Part shown: positions 33,678 through 41,263 of the stretch, one piece after another
How the letters are laid out: every line of letters starts with the position of its first letter
Numbering within the stretch: the stretch's first letter is position 1
Origin: Candidatus Solibacter sp.
Lineage (GTDB): Bacteria; Acidobacteriota; Terriglobia; Bryobacterales; Bryobacteraceae
Length of the DNA stretch: 64,000 nucleotides
Direction of reading: 5' to 3'
Assembly: GCA_025361425.1 (NCBI GenBank)
Contig: JANYAH010000053.1
Coordinates: 1 to 64,000 of the forward strand
Position numbers and translations under genes: made by a program
Notes under the pieces: model-generated
Database searches by the model: none
Told to the model about the DNA's origin: nothing
What the model saw: only the letters and a program-made list of their open reading frames with translations

Positions 33678-34616
33678 ATGCAGAACAGCCGCGATTCGTC
33701 CGTGTGGCGAACCCTGGCCGTCGCCTTTGGGGACGGCCTGGCGTTCGGCGTGGGCGTCACCCTCACGCGCAACGCGGCGCGCCTTGCCGCCACAAGATCC
33801 GCGACTCCCGAACTTCGCCCGCTCAGCGACCGGGTCACCGAAATTGAGCAGCGCATCGAACGCGCACGCGCCGTGGGCACGCTGCCCGTGGCGGGCGCGG
33901 CGCTCAAACACAAAGCGGCCGACGCCGTGCTGACGGCGATCGACGGACGGTTCGCCGAAATCGGCAGCCAGATCGACCGGCGGCTGGCCGGACTCGAGGT
34001 CAAGGTCAAGATAGAGTTCGACGCCCTGGACGCGCAGGACCGCTCCCTGGCCGAGGGCGTGGAAACCCGGCTCGACGGACTGCGCAGTGAACTGACCGAG
34101 GCCGTCGCGGCGCAGCGCCAGGGCATCGACAACGACATGCGGGGCATGCGCGCGCAGATGACGGAGATCCACAGGGAGTTCGCCGAAACGCTGGCCCGCC
34201 TGGTGGAAGAACAGATCGCCAACTCCATCGCCGCGCGTTGGCAGTCCGCCGAAGAGCAATTGCGCGAGACCATCCGGGAGGAGACCAGGCTGGGCGGCAA
34301 GGAGCAACAGATCGCCGAACTCCGTGAGCGTGTGGAAAGTCAGGAGCGCAACGTGGTGAACCTGGTGATGGCGCTGGGACAGAGCTGCCTGCAGGCCGTG
34401 GAGCGCATTTCGCCCGCGGAGCCGCCCGCGCCGCCGCCGGCTTCCGGCCCCACGGGAGGAGATGCCACTGCGAACGAAACCGGCGTGGAACCCGCCGCGG
34501 ATCCGGAACTGCCGGGGTTCGCCCGAGCCAGACCGCGGGGCCCGCTGTGGCGCGTCCCGATCGTCTCCTCCTTCCTCTTCGCCATGGGCGGCATGCTGCT
34601 GCTGCACTACCTGTAG
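33678..34616 (+). CDS. Coiled-coil protein with C-terminal transmembrane helix
   Basis: A 312-residue protein I do not recognise. The first 35 residues contain a short hydrophobic patch (GLAFGVGVTLT), then residues about 45-245 are mainly heptad-like coiled coil with many Glu/Arg/Gln (RVTEIEQRIERAR, RGMRAQMTEIHREFAETL, LREREL-like segments). A Pro/Gly/Ala linker (about 250-290) leads to one C-terminal helix (PIVSSFLFAMGGMLLLHYL) that anchors it in the membrane with little outside. This tail-anchored arrangement suggests a cytoplasmic scaffolding or tether protein. It is followed by an enolase-family gene. Confidence 0.68.
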   Translation: MQNSRDSSVWRTLAVAFGDGLAFGVGVTLTRNAARLAATRSATPELRPLSDRVTEIEQRIERARAVGTLPVAGAALKHKAADAVLTAIDGRFAEIGSQIDRRLAGLEVKVKIEFDALDAQDRSLAEGVETRLDGLRSELTEAVAAQRQGIDNDMRGMRAQMTEIHREFAETLARLVEEQIANSIAARWQSAEEQLRETIREETRLGGKEQQIAELRERVESQERNVVNLVMALGQSCLQAVERISPAEPPAPPPASGPTGGDATANETGVEPAADPELPGFARARPRGPLWRVPIVSSFLFAMGGMLLLHYL

Positions 34617-34645
34617 GGGCGCATGCTATTCTGATTCCGCGTCCC

Positions 34646-35890
34646 ATGAAGATCACCAGCGTTCGATCTTTCCTGCTTTCTTATCCCTTCCCGGAGCCGG
34701 TCCGGCTCCCCTTTTACGGCGGCGAGCGCACGCTGCTCAAACGCGACGCCCTGCTGATCCGCGTGGAGGCGGATAACGGCCTGGTGGGCTACGCGCCGGG
34801 ACCGGGCAGCGAGAGTGTACACCACGCCATCGAGCGGACCATCGCGCCGTTCCTGGAAGGGCGCGTCCTGGCCGACCCCGACGCCCTGCGCGTGTTCTTC
34901 CTGCAAGGGCCGGGCGCCGGCACCGCACTCGGCAAAATCTATTGCGCGGTGGAAATCGCGCTCTACGATCTGGCCGGCAAAGCGCGCGGCGTGCCGGTTT
35001 CGGAACTACTGGGCGGGCGGGTGCGCGACCGCATCCGCCTTTATGGCAGCGCGGGCATGTACATGTCTCCGGAGGCTTACGCCGCCGAAGCATCGGCCAT
35101 CGCCGAGCTGGGATTCCGCGCCTACAAGATGCGCCCCGCCGCGGGCCCGGAGCAGGACCTGGAAACCGTGCGCCTGATGCGCCGGGCGGTGGGCCCAGAT
35201 TTCGACCTGATGGTGGACGCGCATACCTGGTGGCGCATGGGAGACCGCAACTACTCGGCGGCCACGGTGGAACAACTGGCGCGGGACATGGCCGCGCACC
35301 GCATCGCGTGGCTCGAAGAGCCCCTGCCGCCCGACGACCACGCAGCCTACGTCGCGCTCAAGGAGAAGGATTTGATACCGCTGGCCTCGGGCGAGCACGA
35401 GCCGAACGAAGAACGCTATCTCGACCTCATCCTCACCCGGGCGGTGGATTACGTGCAGATGGACGTCTGCTGCCAGGGAGGCTACTCGCTGGCGAGGCGC
35501 CTGTTCGCGGAGATCACGCGGCAGGGACTGCGCTTTGCGTTCCACAGTTGGGGCACCGCGCTCGAACTCGCGGCCGCCGCGCAATTGGGCATCTGCTGGC
35601 CGCAGATGGTGGTGGAGTGGCTGGAGTACCCCTGTTATGCGACGCCCGGCCGCGCCGGTATGTACCCGTTCCCGCTGGCGGCCGAGATTTTGACCGAGCC
35701 GCTGCAGCTGGAGCGCGGCGAGCTGATTGTGCCGCGGACGCCGGGGCTCGGCGTGACGGTGGACGAACGGGTGATTGAGCGCTACCCGTGGATCCCGGGG
35801 CCGTGGTCGCTGTTCCGCACGGATTCCCCGGCGGAGACGCGCGCGGTCGGCAGCGACTACAGTGTGCAATGGGATGCGGGGACGCAGTAG
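34646..35890 (+). CDS. Mandelate racemase/muconate lactonizing enzyme family protein
   Basis: A 414-residue enolase-superfamily enzyme with a capping N-terminal domain (about 1-130) and a C-terminal barrel. Metal ligands are D in FDLMVDAHTWW, E in WLEEPLPPDD and E in SGEHEPNEE; the KxK-type segment reads AYKMRP, and the later His is in FAFHSWGTALELAA. These allow base abstraction of an alpha-proton from an acid sugar. Substrate (for instance fuconate, galactonate or another aldonate dehydration) is not determinable. The ATG follows the coiled-coil gene by 30 bases; both may form one transcript. The protein ends with no obvious extra domain. Confidence 0.9.
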   Translation: MKITSVRSFLLSYPFPEPVRLPFYGGERTLLKRDALLIRVEADNGLVGYAPGPGSESVHHAIERTIAPFLEGRVLADPDALRVFFLQGPGAGTALGKIYCAVEIALYDLAGKARGVPVSELLGGRVRDRIRLYGSAGMYMSPEAYAAEASAIAELGFRAYKMRPAAGPEQDLETVRLMRRAVGPDFDLMVDAHTWWRMGDRNYSAATVEQLARDMAAHRIAWLEEPLPPDDHAAYVALKEKDLIPLASGEHEPNEERYLDLILTRAVDYVQMDVCCQGGYSLARRLFAEITRQGLRFAFHSWGTALELAAAAQLGICWPQMVVEWLEYPCYATPGRAGMYPFPLAAEILTEPLQLERGELIVPRTPGLGVTVDERVIERYPWIPGPWSLFRTDSPAETRAVGSDYSVQWDAGTQ

Positions 35891-36000
35891 GGCGGGGGCT
35901 TGAGAAAGCCGGACTCGGGGCCGCGGCCGTCACGCCGCCGCACCCCGGAGGCGCCATCGCGCGCCGTCCTGCTAGAATCGCTACGGGATCGGAATTTCGC

Positions 36001-38292
36001 ATGAGGCCTGCAATCTTTGGACTATTTCTTCTCGCCTGCGGGCTGTCGGCGCAGGACCAGCACGTCACCTGGAAGCTCAGTGTGGAGCCGCCCGCCGCGC
36101 CCCCCGGCGGTAAGGTGCTGGTGCGCATCGCTGGGCACATCGACCAGGACTGGCACCTGTATTCCATGTCCACCCCGGCGGCGATTCCCACCAGATTCCA
36201 ACTCGCGCCCAACCCCGCCGTCGCCAAGTATCGCGCCCTGCAACCCCAGCCCACACGCGCCTTCGACGCCAACTTCAATTCCGACACCGAGACCTTTGAA
36301 GGCGACGTCGCCTTCCTGCTCGAACTGGAGCTGAAGAAGGACGCCCCCGCGGGCGCGGCGGAACTCTCCTTCTCCGCCCGCTACCAAACCTGCAATCCCA
36401 AAATGTGCGTGCCCTCCAAGTGGACCGGCGCCGCCACCCTCACCGTGGACCCGGCGGCCGCGCCTGCCACGGTAGTCATCCCCGCGGGGTACGCCGAGCC
36501 GCGGGCGCCCGCGCCGGCCCAATCGTCCACCCCGGCTGCGCCCGCCGAAGGGCTTCTGGCGTTTCTCGCCGTGGCCTTCGGCTTCGGCCTCGCCTCGATC
36601 TTCACCCCGTGCGTCTTCCCGATGATTCCCATCACGATGTCCTACTTCCTCAACCGGCAATCCGGTGGACGCCGCGAGAGCATCGTGCAGGCGTTGGTCT
36701 TCTGCCTGGGAATCATCGTCCTCTTCTCCGGCCTCGGCCTGGCCACCACCGCCATCCTGGGGCCATTCGGCATCGTCACCCTGGGGTCTAACCCGTGGGT
36801 CAACGCATTCATCTCAGCCCTCTTCATCGCCTTCGGCCTGAGCCTGCTGGGAGCCTTCGAAATCACCATCCCCTCGGTGATCCTCACCCGCCTCAATCAA
36901 TCGGCCGGCCAGGGCGGCTTCCTCGGCAGCCTACTCATGGGGCTGACCTTCTCGCTGGCCTCCTTCGCCTGCGTGGGACCCTTCGTGGGCACCTTGCTGG
37001 CCGCCTCGGTATCGGGCGGCAAGACGCGGCCGTTTGTCGGCATGGTCGCCTTCGCCACCGGTCTCGCCCTGCCCTTTTTTCTGCTCGCGGTGTTCCCCTC
37101 CTACCTGAAACGCATGCCGCGCAGCGGCGGTTGGATGGCGCGGGTGAAAGTGGTCATGGGCTTCATCATCCTGGCGGCCAGCCTGAAGTATCTCAGCAGT
37201 CTGGACCAGGTACTGCAACTGGGCTTCCTCACCCGCGAGCGTTTCCTGGCCGCCTGGATCGTGCTCTTTGCCATGGCGGGCCTGTATCTACTCGGCTTCC
37301 TCCGTTTGGAAGGCATCAAGCCCGACGAGTACGTGGGGCTCGGCCGCCTACTCCCCGGCATCGCATTCGTCATCTTCGCCATCAGCCTGCTGCCCGGCAT
37401 GTTCGGCGGCAAACTGGGTGATCTCGACGCCTATGTCCCCCTCAGCAACCAGTCCGCGGGCATGGGCGCGTCCGGCGGCGAGAGCGCTTTGGTGTGGATG
37501 AAGAACCAGTATCGCGAGGCGCTCGACCGGGCGCGCCGCGAAGGTAAGCTGGTGCTGGTCAACTTCACGGGCTACGCCTGCACCAACTGCCACTGGATGA
37601 AGGCCAACATGTTCACCCGGCCCGAGATCGCCGCCGCCATGAAGAATTTCGTGCTGGTGGAACTGTACACCGACGGCACCGACGCGGTGTCCGAGGCCAA
37701 TCAGAAAGTCCAACTGGCTAAATTCAATACCGTGGCGATTCCCTATTACGCCATCGTCGATCCCGATGAGAAGGTCCTCGCCACCTTTCCCGGCTCCACC
37801 GGAGATTCGGCGGAGTACCTGGCGTTCCTGAACAAGCCGGCGCCCTCACCCGCGGTGACCGCGGCGCCGCCCGCCGCTGCCGCCGCGTTGCACTCTGGGC
37901 TGCCGCAGGCATCGAAACTGGAAGGCGGCAGCATCGATACCGCCGCGCTCTCCGGCAAGGTAGTGGTGGTCAACTTCTGGGCCACCTGGTGCGTACCCTG
38001 CATTCAGGAGATCCCCAGCTTCAACAAACTGCACAAGGATTTCGCCGCTCAGGGCGTCGCCGTGCTTGGCATTTCGATGGACGAAGAGGGGGCCGCACGC
38101 GTCCAGCCCTTCCTCAAAAAACACCCCATGGATTACCCCGTGGGCCTGGGCAGCGAGACGCTTAGCAAGCAATACAACCTGGATCAACTGCCGGTCACGC
38201 TGGTCTTCGACCGCACCGGCAAGCAGGTCAAGCGCTTCGAAGGCTTCACCGCCGAAGCCGATCTTCTCTCCGCCGTCAAGCAAGCGCTGTAA
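36001..38292 (+). CDS. DsbD-like thiol:disulfide interchange protein fused to a C-terminal TlpA-like thioredoxin domain
   Basis: A 763-residue inner-membrane redox protein. After a signal peptide (1-17), residues about 25-160 form the DsbD alpha-type domain with C-x4-C in YQTCNPKMCVPSKW. The membrane part (about 180-460, eight helices) has FTPCVFPMIPITM and ASFACVGPFVGTLL, the two cysteines that carry electrons across the membrane. Residues about 495-610 are a thioredoxin-like domain with YACTNCHWMK. Residues about 650-763 add a TlpA/ResA-type domain with FWATWCVPCIQEIPSF, absent from E. coli DsbD. The extra domain could be a dedicated client, for instance for cytochrome c biogenesis. ATG start chosen because it begins the signal peptide. 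Confidence 0.92.
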   Translation: MRPAIFGLFLLACGLSAQDQHVTWKLSVEPPAAPPGGKVLVRIAGHIDQDWHLYSMSTPAAIPTRFQLAPNPAVAKYRALQPQPTRAFDANFNSDTETFEGDVAFLLELELKKDAPAGAAELSFSARYQTCNPKMCVPSKWTGAATLTVDPAAAPATVVIPAGYAEPRAPAPAQSSTPAAPAEGLLAFLAVAFGFGLASIFTPCVFPMIPITMSYFLNRQSGGRRESIVQALVFCLGIIVLFSGLGLATTAILGPFGIVTLGSNPWVNAFISALFIAFGLSLLGAFEITIPSVILTRLNQSAGQGGFLGSLLMGLTFSLASFACVGPFVGTLLAASVSGGKTRPFVGMVAFATGLALPFFLLAVFPSYLKRMPRSGGWMARVKVVMGFIILAASLKYLSSLDQVLQLGFLTRERFLAAWIVLFAMAGLYLLGFLRLEGIKPDEYVGLGRLLPGIAFVIFAISLLPGMFGGKLGDLDAYVPLSNQSAGMGASGGESALVWMKNQYREALDRARREGKLVLVNFTGYACTNCHWMKANMFTRPEIAAAMKNFVLVELYTDGTDAVSEANQKVQLAKFNTVAIPYYAIVDPDEKVLATFPGSTGDSAEYLAFLNKPAPSPAVTAAPPAAAAALHSGLPQASKLEGGSIDTAALSGKVVVVNFWATWCVPCIQEIPSFNKLHKDFAAQGVAVLGISMDEEGAARVQPFLKKHPMDYPVGLGSETLSKQYNLDQLPVTLVFDRTGKQVKRFEGFTAEADLLSAVKQAL

Positions 38293-38443
38293 TTGCGCCA
38301 ACGTGGGGCGGACGCCCTCATCGCGCGCGACCAGGAGGCTCGGGTCGGCTGGTTTTTCCGCCACGCAACGCTCATAATCGTTCGTGATGGCCTCGTCACC
38401 TCCGCGCCGTCTGCTGTCTGAAATTCACCCTTTGGAGCGTCTC

Positions 38444-39673
38444 TTGAAATTTAGCATCGCAATTCTGATTCTGAGCGCCGCCGCTTGCAGCGCCGCCGCC
38501 CAAACTCCCTCCACGCCCGCGCCAGCCCCGGGCGCAGGCCGCGGCGCCCCCGCGGTAAAATCTCCGGAAGTTTCCGCCGACGGCAAGATCACCTTCCGCC
38601 TCCGCGCCCCCAATGCGAAGGAGGTTTTCGTCACCGGCATGGGCCAGCGCATTGCCATGGAAAAGAATGAACAGGGCGTCTGGACGGCCACCACCGATAC
38701 GCTGAAGCCGGATATTTACACCTATGCGTTTTCCGCCGACGGCACTACCTTTAACGACCCCGCCAACCCTCTATTCAAGACCTCCTACGGTAGTGCCGGT
38801 TCCAGCCTGGTACACGTGGGCGGCGCCGTCAGTTGGGAGCCCGCCCCCGGGGTGGCCCGCGGCGCGGTCACCCGCCATTTCTACCATTCGGCCGTCGCCG
38901 GCGACGATCGCGACTACTGGGTCTACACGCCCGCCAACTACGACCCGAAGCGCAAAGAGGCGTACCCGGTACTCTTCCTGCTGCACGGTCTGGGCGACGA
39001 AGCGGGTTCCTGGATCGCCACCGGCGCGGCCAACGTGATTCTGGACAACCTGATCGCCCAGGGTAAGGCCAAGCCTATGATCATGGTGAATCCCCTTGGC
39101 TACGGCAACTCCGGCGGACCCGGCGGCGCAATGGGCGCCGGCATGATTCCCGCCTACGCCCGTACCGTCGTGGAAGAAGTCCTGCCCCAGGTGGAGAAGG
39201 GCTACAACGTGACCAGGGACAGCAGCCAGCGCGCCATCGCCGGCCTCTCCATGGGCGGCGCCGAGGCTGCCTTTGTGGGGCTCAATCACCTCGATAAATT
39301 CGCCTGGATCGGCTCCTTCAGTGGCGCCTATGTCATGTGGCCGGGCGCTCGGGGCGCGGCGGCACCGGGAGCAGCCCCTGGCGCCGCAGGTCGCGGTGGA
39401 CGCGGCGGGATTCCCACCATCGACGCCGCGGCCATGCCCCAGAACTTCCCCAAGCTCGACGCCAAGGCCAACGCCCAAATCCGCCTGCTCTGGGTCGCCT
39501 GCGGCACCGCCGACAGCCTGGTCGGCGTCAACCGCCAGTTCCGCGACTGGCTGAACACCCAGGACGTCGAGCTCACCTATATTGAGATCCCCGAGATTGG
39601 CCACGTCTGGCCGCTCTGGCGCCAGAACCTTACCGACCTGGCGCCGCTCCTCTTCCAAGCCAAAGCGAGGTAG
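38444..39673 (+). CDS. Carbohydrate esterase (CE1-type) with N-terminal CBM48-like domain
   Basis: A 409-residue secreted esterase. A signal peptide (1-18, MKFSIAILILSAAACSAAAQ) precedes a glycogen-binding-like E-set domain (about 45-130, with FRLRAPNAKEVFVTG and PDIYTYAFSADG). The catalytic domain (about 150-409) resembles enterochelin/feruloyl esterases of family CE1: YPVLFLLHGLGDEAGSW, the nucleophile elbow GLSMGGAEA (Ser), VACGTADSL and a final His in IGHVWPLW. It probably removes acyl groups from hemicellulose. I chose the TTG start at 38444 because GGAG lies six bases upstream and the signal peptide then begins at once; an ATG at 38387 and GTG at 38384 lack a ribosome binding site and add a charged extension. 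Confidence 0.85.
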   Translation: MKFSIAILILSAAACSAAAQTPSTPAPAPGAGRGAPAVKSPEVSADGKITFRLRAPNAKEVFVTGMGQRIAMEKNEQGVWTATTDTLKPDIYTYAFSADGTTFNDPANPLFKTSYGSAGSSLVHVGGAVSWEPAPGVARGAVTRHFYHSAVAGDDRDYWVYTPANYDPKRKEAYPVLFLLHGLGDEAGSWIATGAANVILDNLIAQGKAKPMIMVNPLGYGNSGGPGGAMGAGMIPAYARTVVEEVLPQVEKGYNVTRDSSQRAIAGLSMGGAEAAFVGLNHLDKFAWIGSFSGAYVMWPGARGAAAPGAAPGAAGRGGRGGIPTIDAAAMPQNFPKLDAKANAQIRLLWVACGTADSLVGVNRQFRDWLNTQDVELTYIEIPEIGHVWPLWRQNLTDLAPLLFQAKAR

Positions 39674-39888
39674 TGACCGGCCGGCAGGGGCGCCCCCCGA
39701 TAGCCCATGCCGGCTTAAAAACGCAGTTTCGGTCTAGTGGCCACGGTACGCTCATGACGCCGAACTGGTCCCGTCTCATAACCAGAACCTCTATGATTTG
39801 CCTTGTGCTCACGTGATAATTCAGTACCAGCTTGACAAGGCTTCGCTGAATGCAGAAGCCAAACTCAAAAAAGGATTGGTGATCGAAC

Positions 39889-40074
39889 GTGAGTACACTT
39901 CGCAACTTCTGGAACGACGATCAAGGACAGGACCTCATCGAATACACCCTGCTGATCGCGTTTGTCGCATTGGCATCGGCCGCCCTTTTCATAGGCGTCG
40001 GCGGCAGTGTCGCCGGCATCTGGACCGCTGCCAACAGCCAGCTGGCCGCCGCAAACGTGGCTGCCGGAGGCTAG
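39889..40074 (+). CDS. Flp-family type IVb pilin
   Basis: A 61-residue prepilin. The N-terminus holds a short basic leader, then the cleavage site DQG before QDLIEY (prepilin peptidase cuts after Gly; the conserved Glu and Tyr follow), and then one hydrophobic helix (TLLIAFVALASAALFIGVGG) and a small tail. Flp pilins polymerise into Tad pili for adhesion. No Tad secretion genes (tadABC, cpaBC, rcpA) are in the window, so this is an orphan or a distal copy. GTG start; weak ribosome binding site 13 bases upstream. Confidence 0.9.
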   Translation: MSTLRNFWNDDQGQDLIEYTLLIAFVALASAALFIGVGGSVAGIWTAANSQLAAANVAAGG

Positions 40075-40240
40075 CCGTAGACACCTTTCGCCGCGGAGCA
40101 GGGGCTGCCCCCGATCCGCGCAATGAACACGCTTTAATTTTCACCCCCGCATTCCAATAATTTCAGGTCAAATCCCGAGATTTTGCCTCGCGTCTCTGTC
40201 GCAACTCTCCTCAGTCTGTTGAAAACGTAGCGAACTGTGA

Positions 40241-40257
40241 TTGGGTATCTAATTGCT
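40241..40257 (+). promoter_or_regulatory. Candidate sigma-54 promoter of the PEP-CTERM gene
   Basis: TTGGGTATCTAATTGCT has GG and GC dinucleotides at exactly the -24/-12 spacing (12 bases between the first Gs), with good TTGG and TTGCT cores but a poor middle of the -24 box. It is about 50 bases upstream of the ATG. Known PEP-CTERM genes are often sigma-54 controlled through PrsK/PrsR, which makes this plausible. Confidence 0.5.
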
Positions 40258-40269
40258 CGAGGGGACAGC

Positions 40270-40288
40270 ACGACTTTCAAAGAGTCGT
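40270..40288 (+). promoter_or_regulatory. Leader stem-loop before the PEP-CTERM gene
   Basis: ACGACT and AGTCGT form a six-base-pair stem around a seven-base loop, 18 bases before the ATG and directly upstream of a GAGGAGGG ribosome binding site. It may affect translation. Small, so possibly chance. Confidence 0.3.
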
Positions 40289-40306
40289 TGTAAGAGGAGG
40301 GACTAG

Positions 40307-40996
40307 ATGAATAAACGGATTTACAGAACGGTTCTTTTTGCCCTGGCTATCAGTATCTTGCTAACGGTTCCAGCGATGGCTGACAGCTACACGGTATACG
40401 TGGGCTACGCAGACGGACTTCGTGGCTCCGGATTCTTCCCGAACCCATGGGAGGGAGATTCCGGGATCACATACATAGGTACACCCGGTGGGGGCCATGA
40501 TGCTGGTGCCATCATGATCCTGAACACCGGAGGTACCGCCATCACCGTGAGCGACATTTCGGTAAACATTAACGGAAGCGCACTTGGAGACATCTGGACA
40601 TTGCTTTTGCCGAAAACGATCGCGGCGGGCAATGCGTTGATCGTCACCGAGACGGTCCACTATAACTTCGACACCAGCGACGTTCACGTCATCACCAATT
40701 CCGGCTCACCCTGTTTGGGTTTGGTAACCGACTCGGTCACCTGTAAGACGGTTTTCCCAACGGTAAAGGTGACGACTGTTGCCGGCGCCTTAACTTTCAA
40801 TGACACGGGCCACGTGCTGGACACCGAGGGTTTCGACTTTGCCGCGGTTGGAAACGAGTCCTTCGCGTGGCGGCCGATCGGGAGTCTTGGTGGTCCGGCA
40901 GGTGGCAACGTTCCGGAACCCGCATCGCTGGTTCTGCTGGCCAGCGTGGCCGGCTTTATCGAAATCGCGCGGCGCCGCAAGCTAAGCCGTCAGTAA
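40307..40996 (+). CDS. PEP-CTERM sorting-domain exported protein
   Basis: A 229-residue exported protein. Residues 1-25 are a signal peptide (ISILLTVPAMA). The middle (about 27-195) is a beta-rich domain with no family I know. The C-terminus is a textbook PEP-CTERM signal: VPEPASLVLLASVAGFI, a hydrophobic helix, then the basic ARRRK. Exosortase cleaves at PEP and joins the protein to surface or exopolysaccharide material. No exosortase gene is in the window. The ATG has a strong GAGGAGGG site. Upstream is a candidate sigma-54 promoter. Two cysteines (about residues 133 and 143) may pair outside the cell. Confidence 0.9.
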   Translation: MNKRIYRTVLFALAISILLTVPAMADSYTVYVGYADGLRGSGFFPNPWEGDSGITYIGTPGGGHDAGAIMILNTGGTAITVSDISVNINGSALGDIWTLLLPKTIAAGNALIVTETVHYNFDTSDVHVITNSGSPCLGLVTDSVTCKTVFPTVKVTTVAGALTFNDTGHVLDTEGFDFAAVGNESFAWRPIGSLGGPAGGNVPEPASLVLLASVAGFIEIARRRKLSRQ

Positions 40997-41064
40997 GTAC
41001 CACGCCCGGCACTTGCCTTCCGGGCAAAACACGAGGGCGGCCCGTGCCGCATGGTTTTCTCTCG

Positions 41065-41090
41065 CAGGCCGCCCTTCATTGGGCGGCCTG
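41065..41090 (+). terminator. Terminator-like hairpin after the PEP-CTERM gene
   Basis: CAGGCCGCCC, loop TTCATT, GGGCGGCCTG form a perfect 10-base-pair stem 69 bases downstream of the PEP-CTERM stop. It is followed by CTCTATTTC, with only a weak T-run. Confidence 0.55.
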
Positions 41091-41115
41091 CTCTATTTCA
41101 CGAGATCTCGGCAGC

Positions 41116-41220
41116 CACTTGCGGAGCACGCGGGCGGGCGCTCCGCTCGAAAAAGCCTCCTGAAAGGCGGCTGCGGGCAAGGTGGCCCGCCACAAAACCG
41201 GCACGGCGTGGGCCGCACTA
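41116..41220 (+). repeat. Dispersed intergenic repeat, copy B
   Basis: Closely similar to 25067-25174, in the same strand orientation and also in an intergenic gap. In the frame starting CTTGCGGAG both copies read AEHAG-x-R then K-GGC-x-Q, perhaps just conserved base pattern. Confidence 0.8.
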
Positions 41221-41263
41221 CCCTAGTCCTTGCGCTCGCGCCTTTGGCAAACCCTGGCTTATT

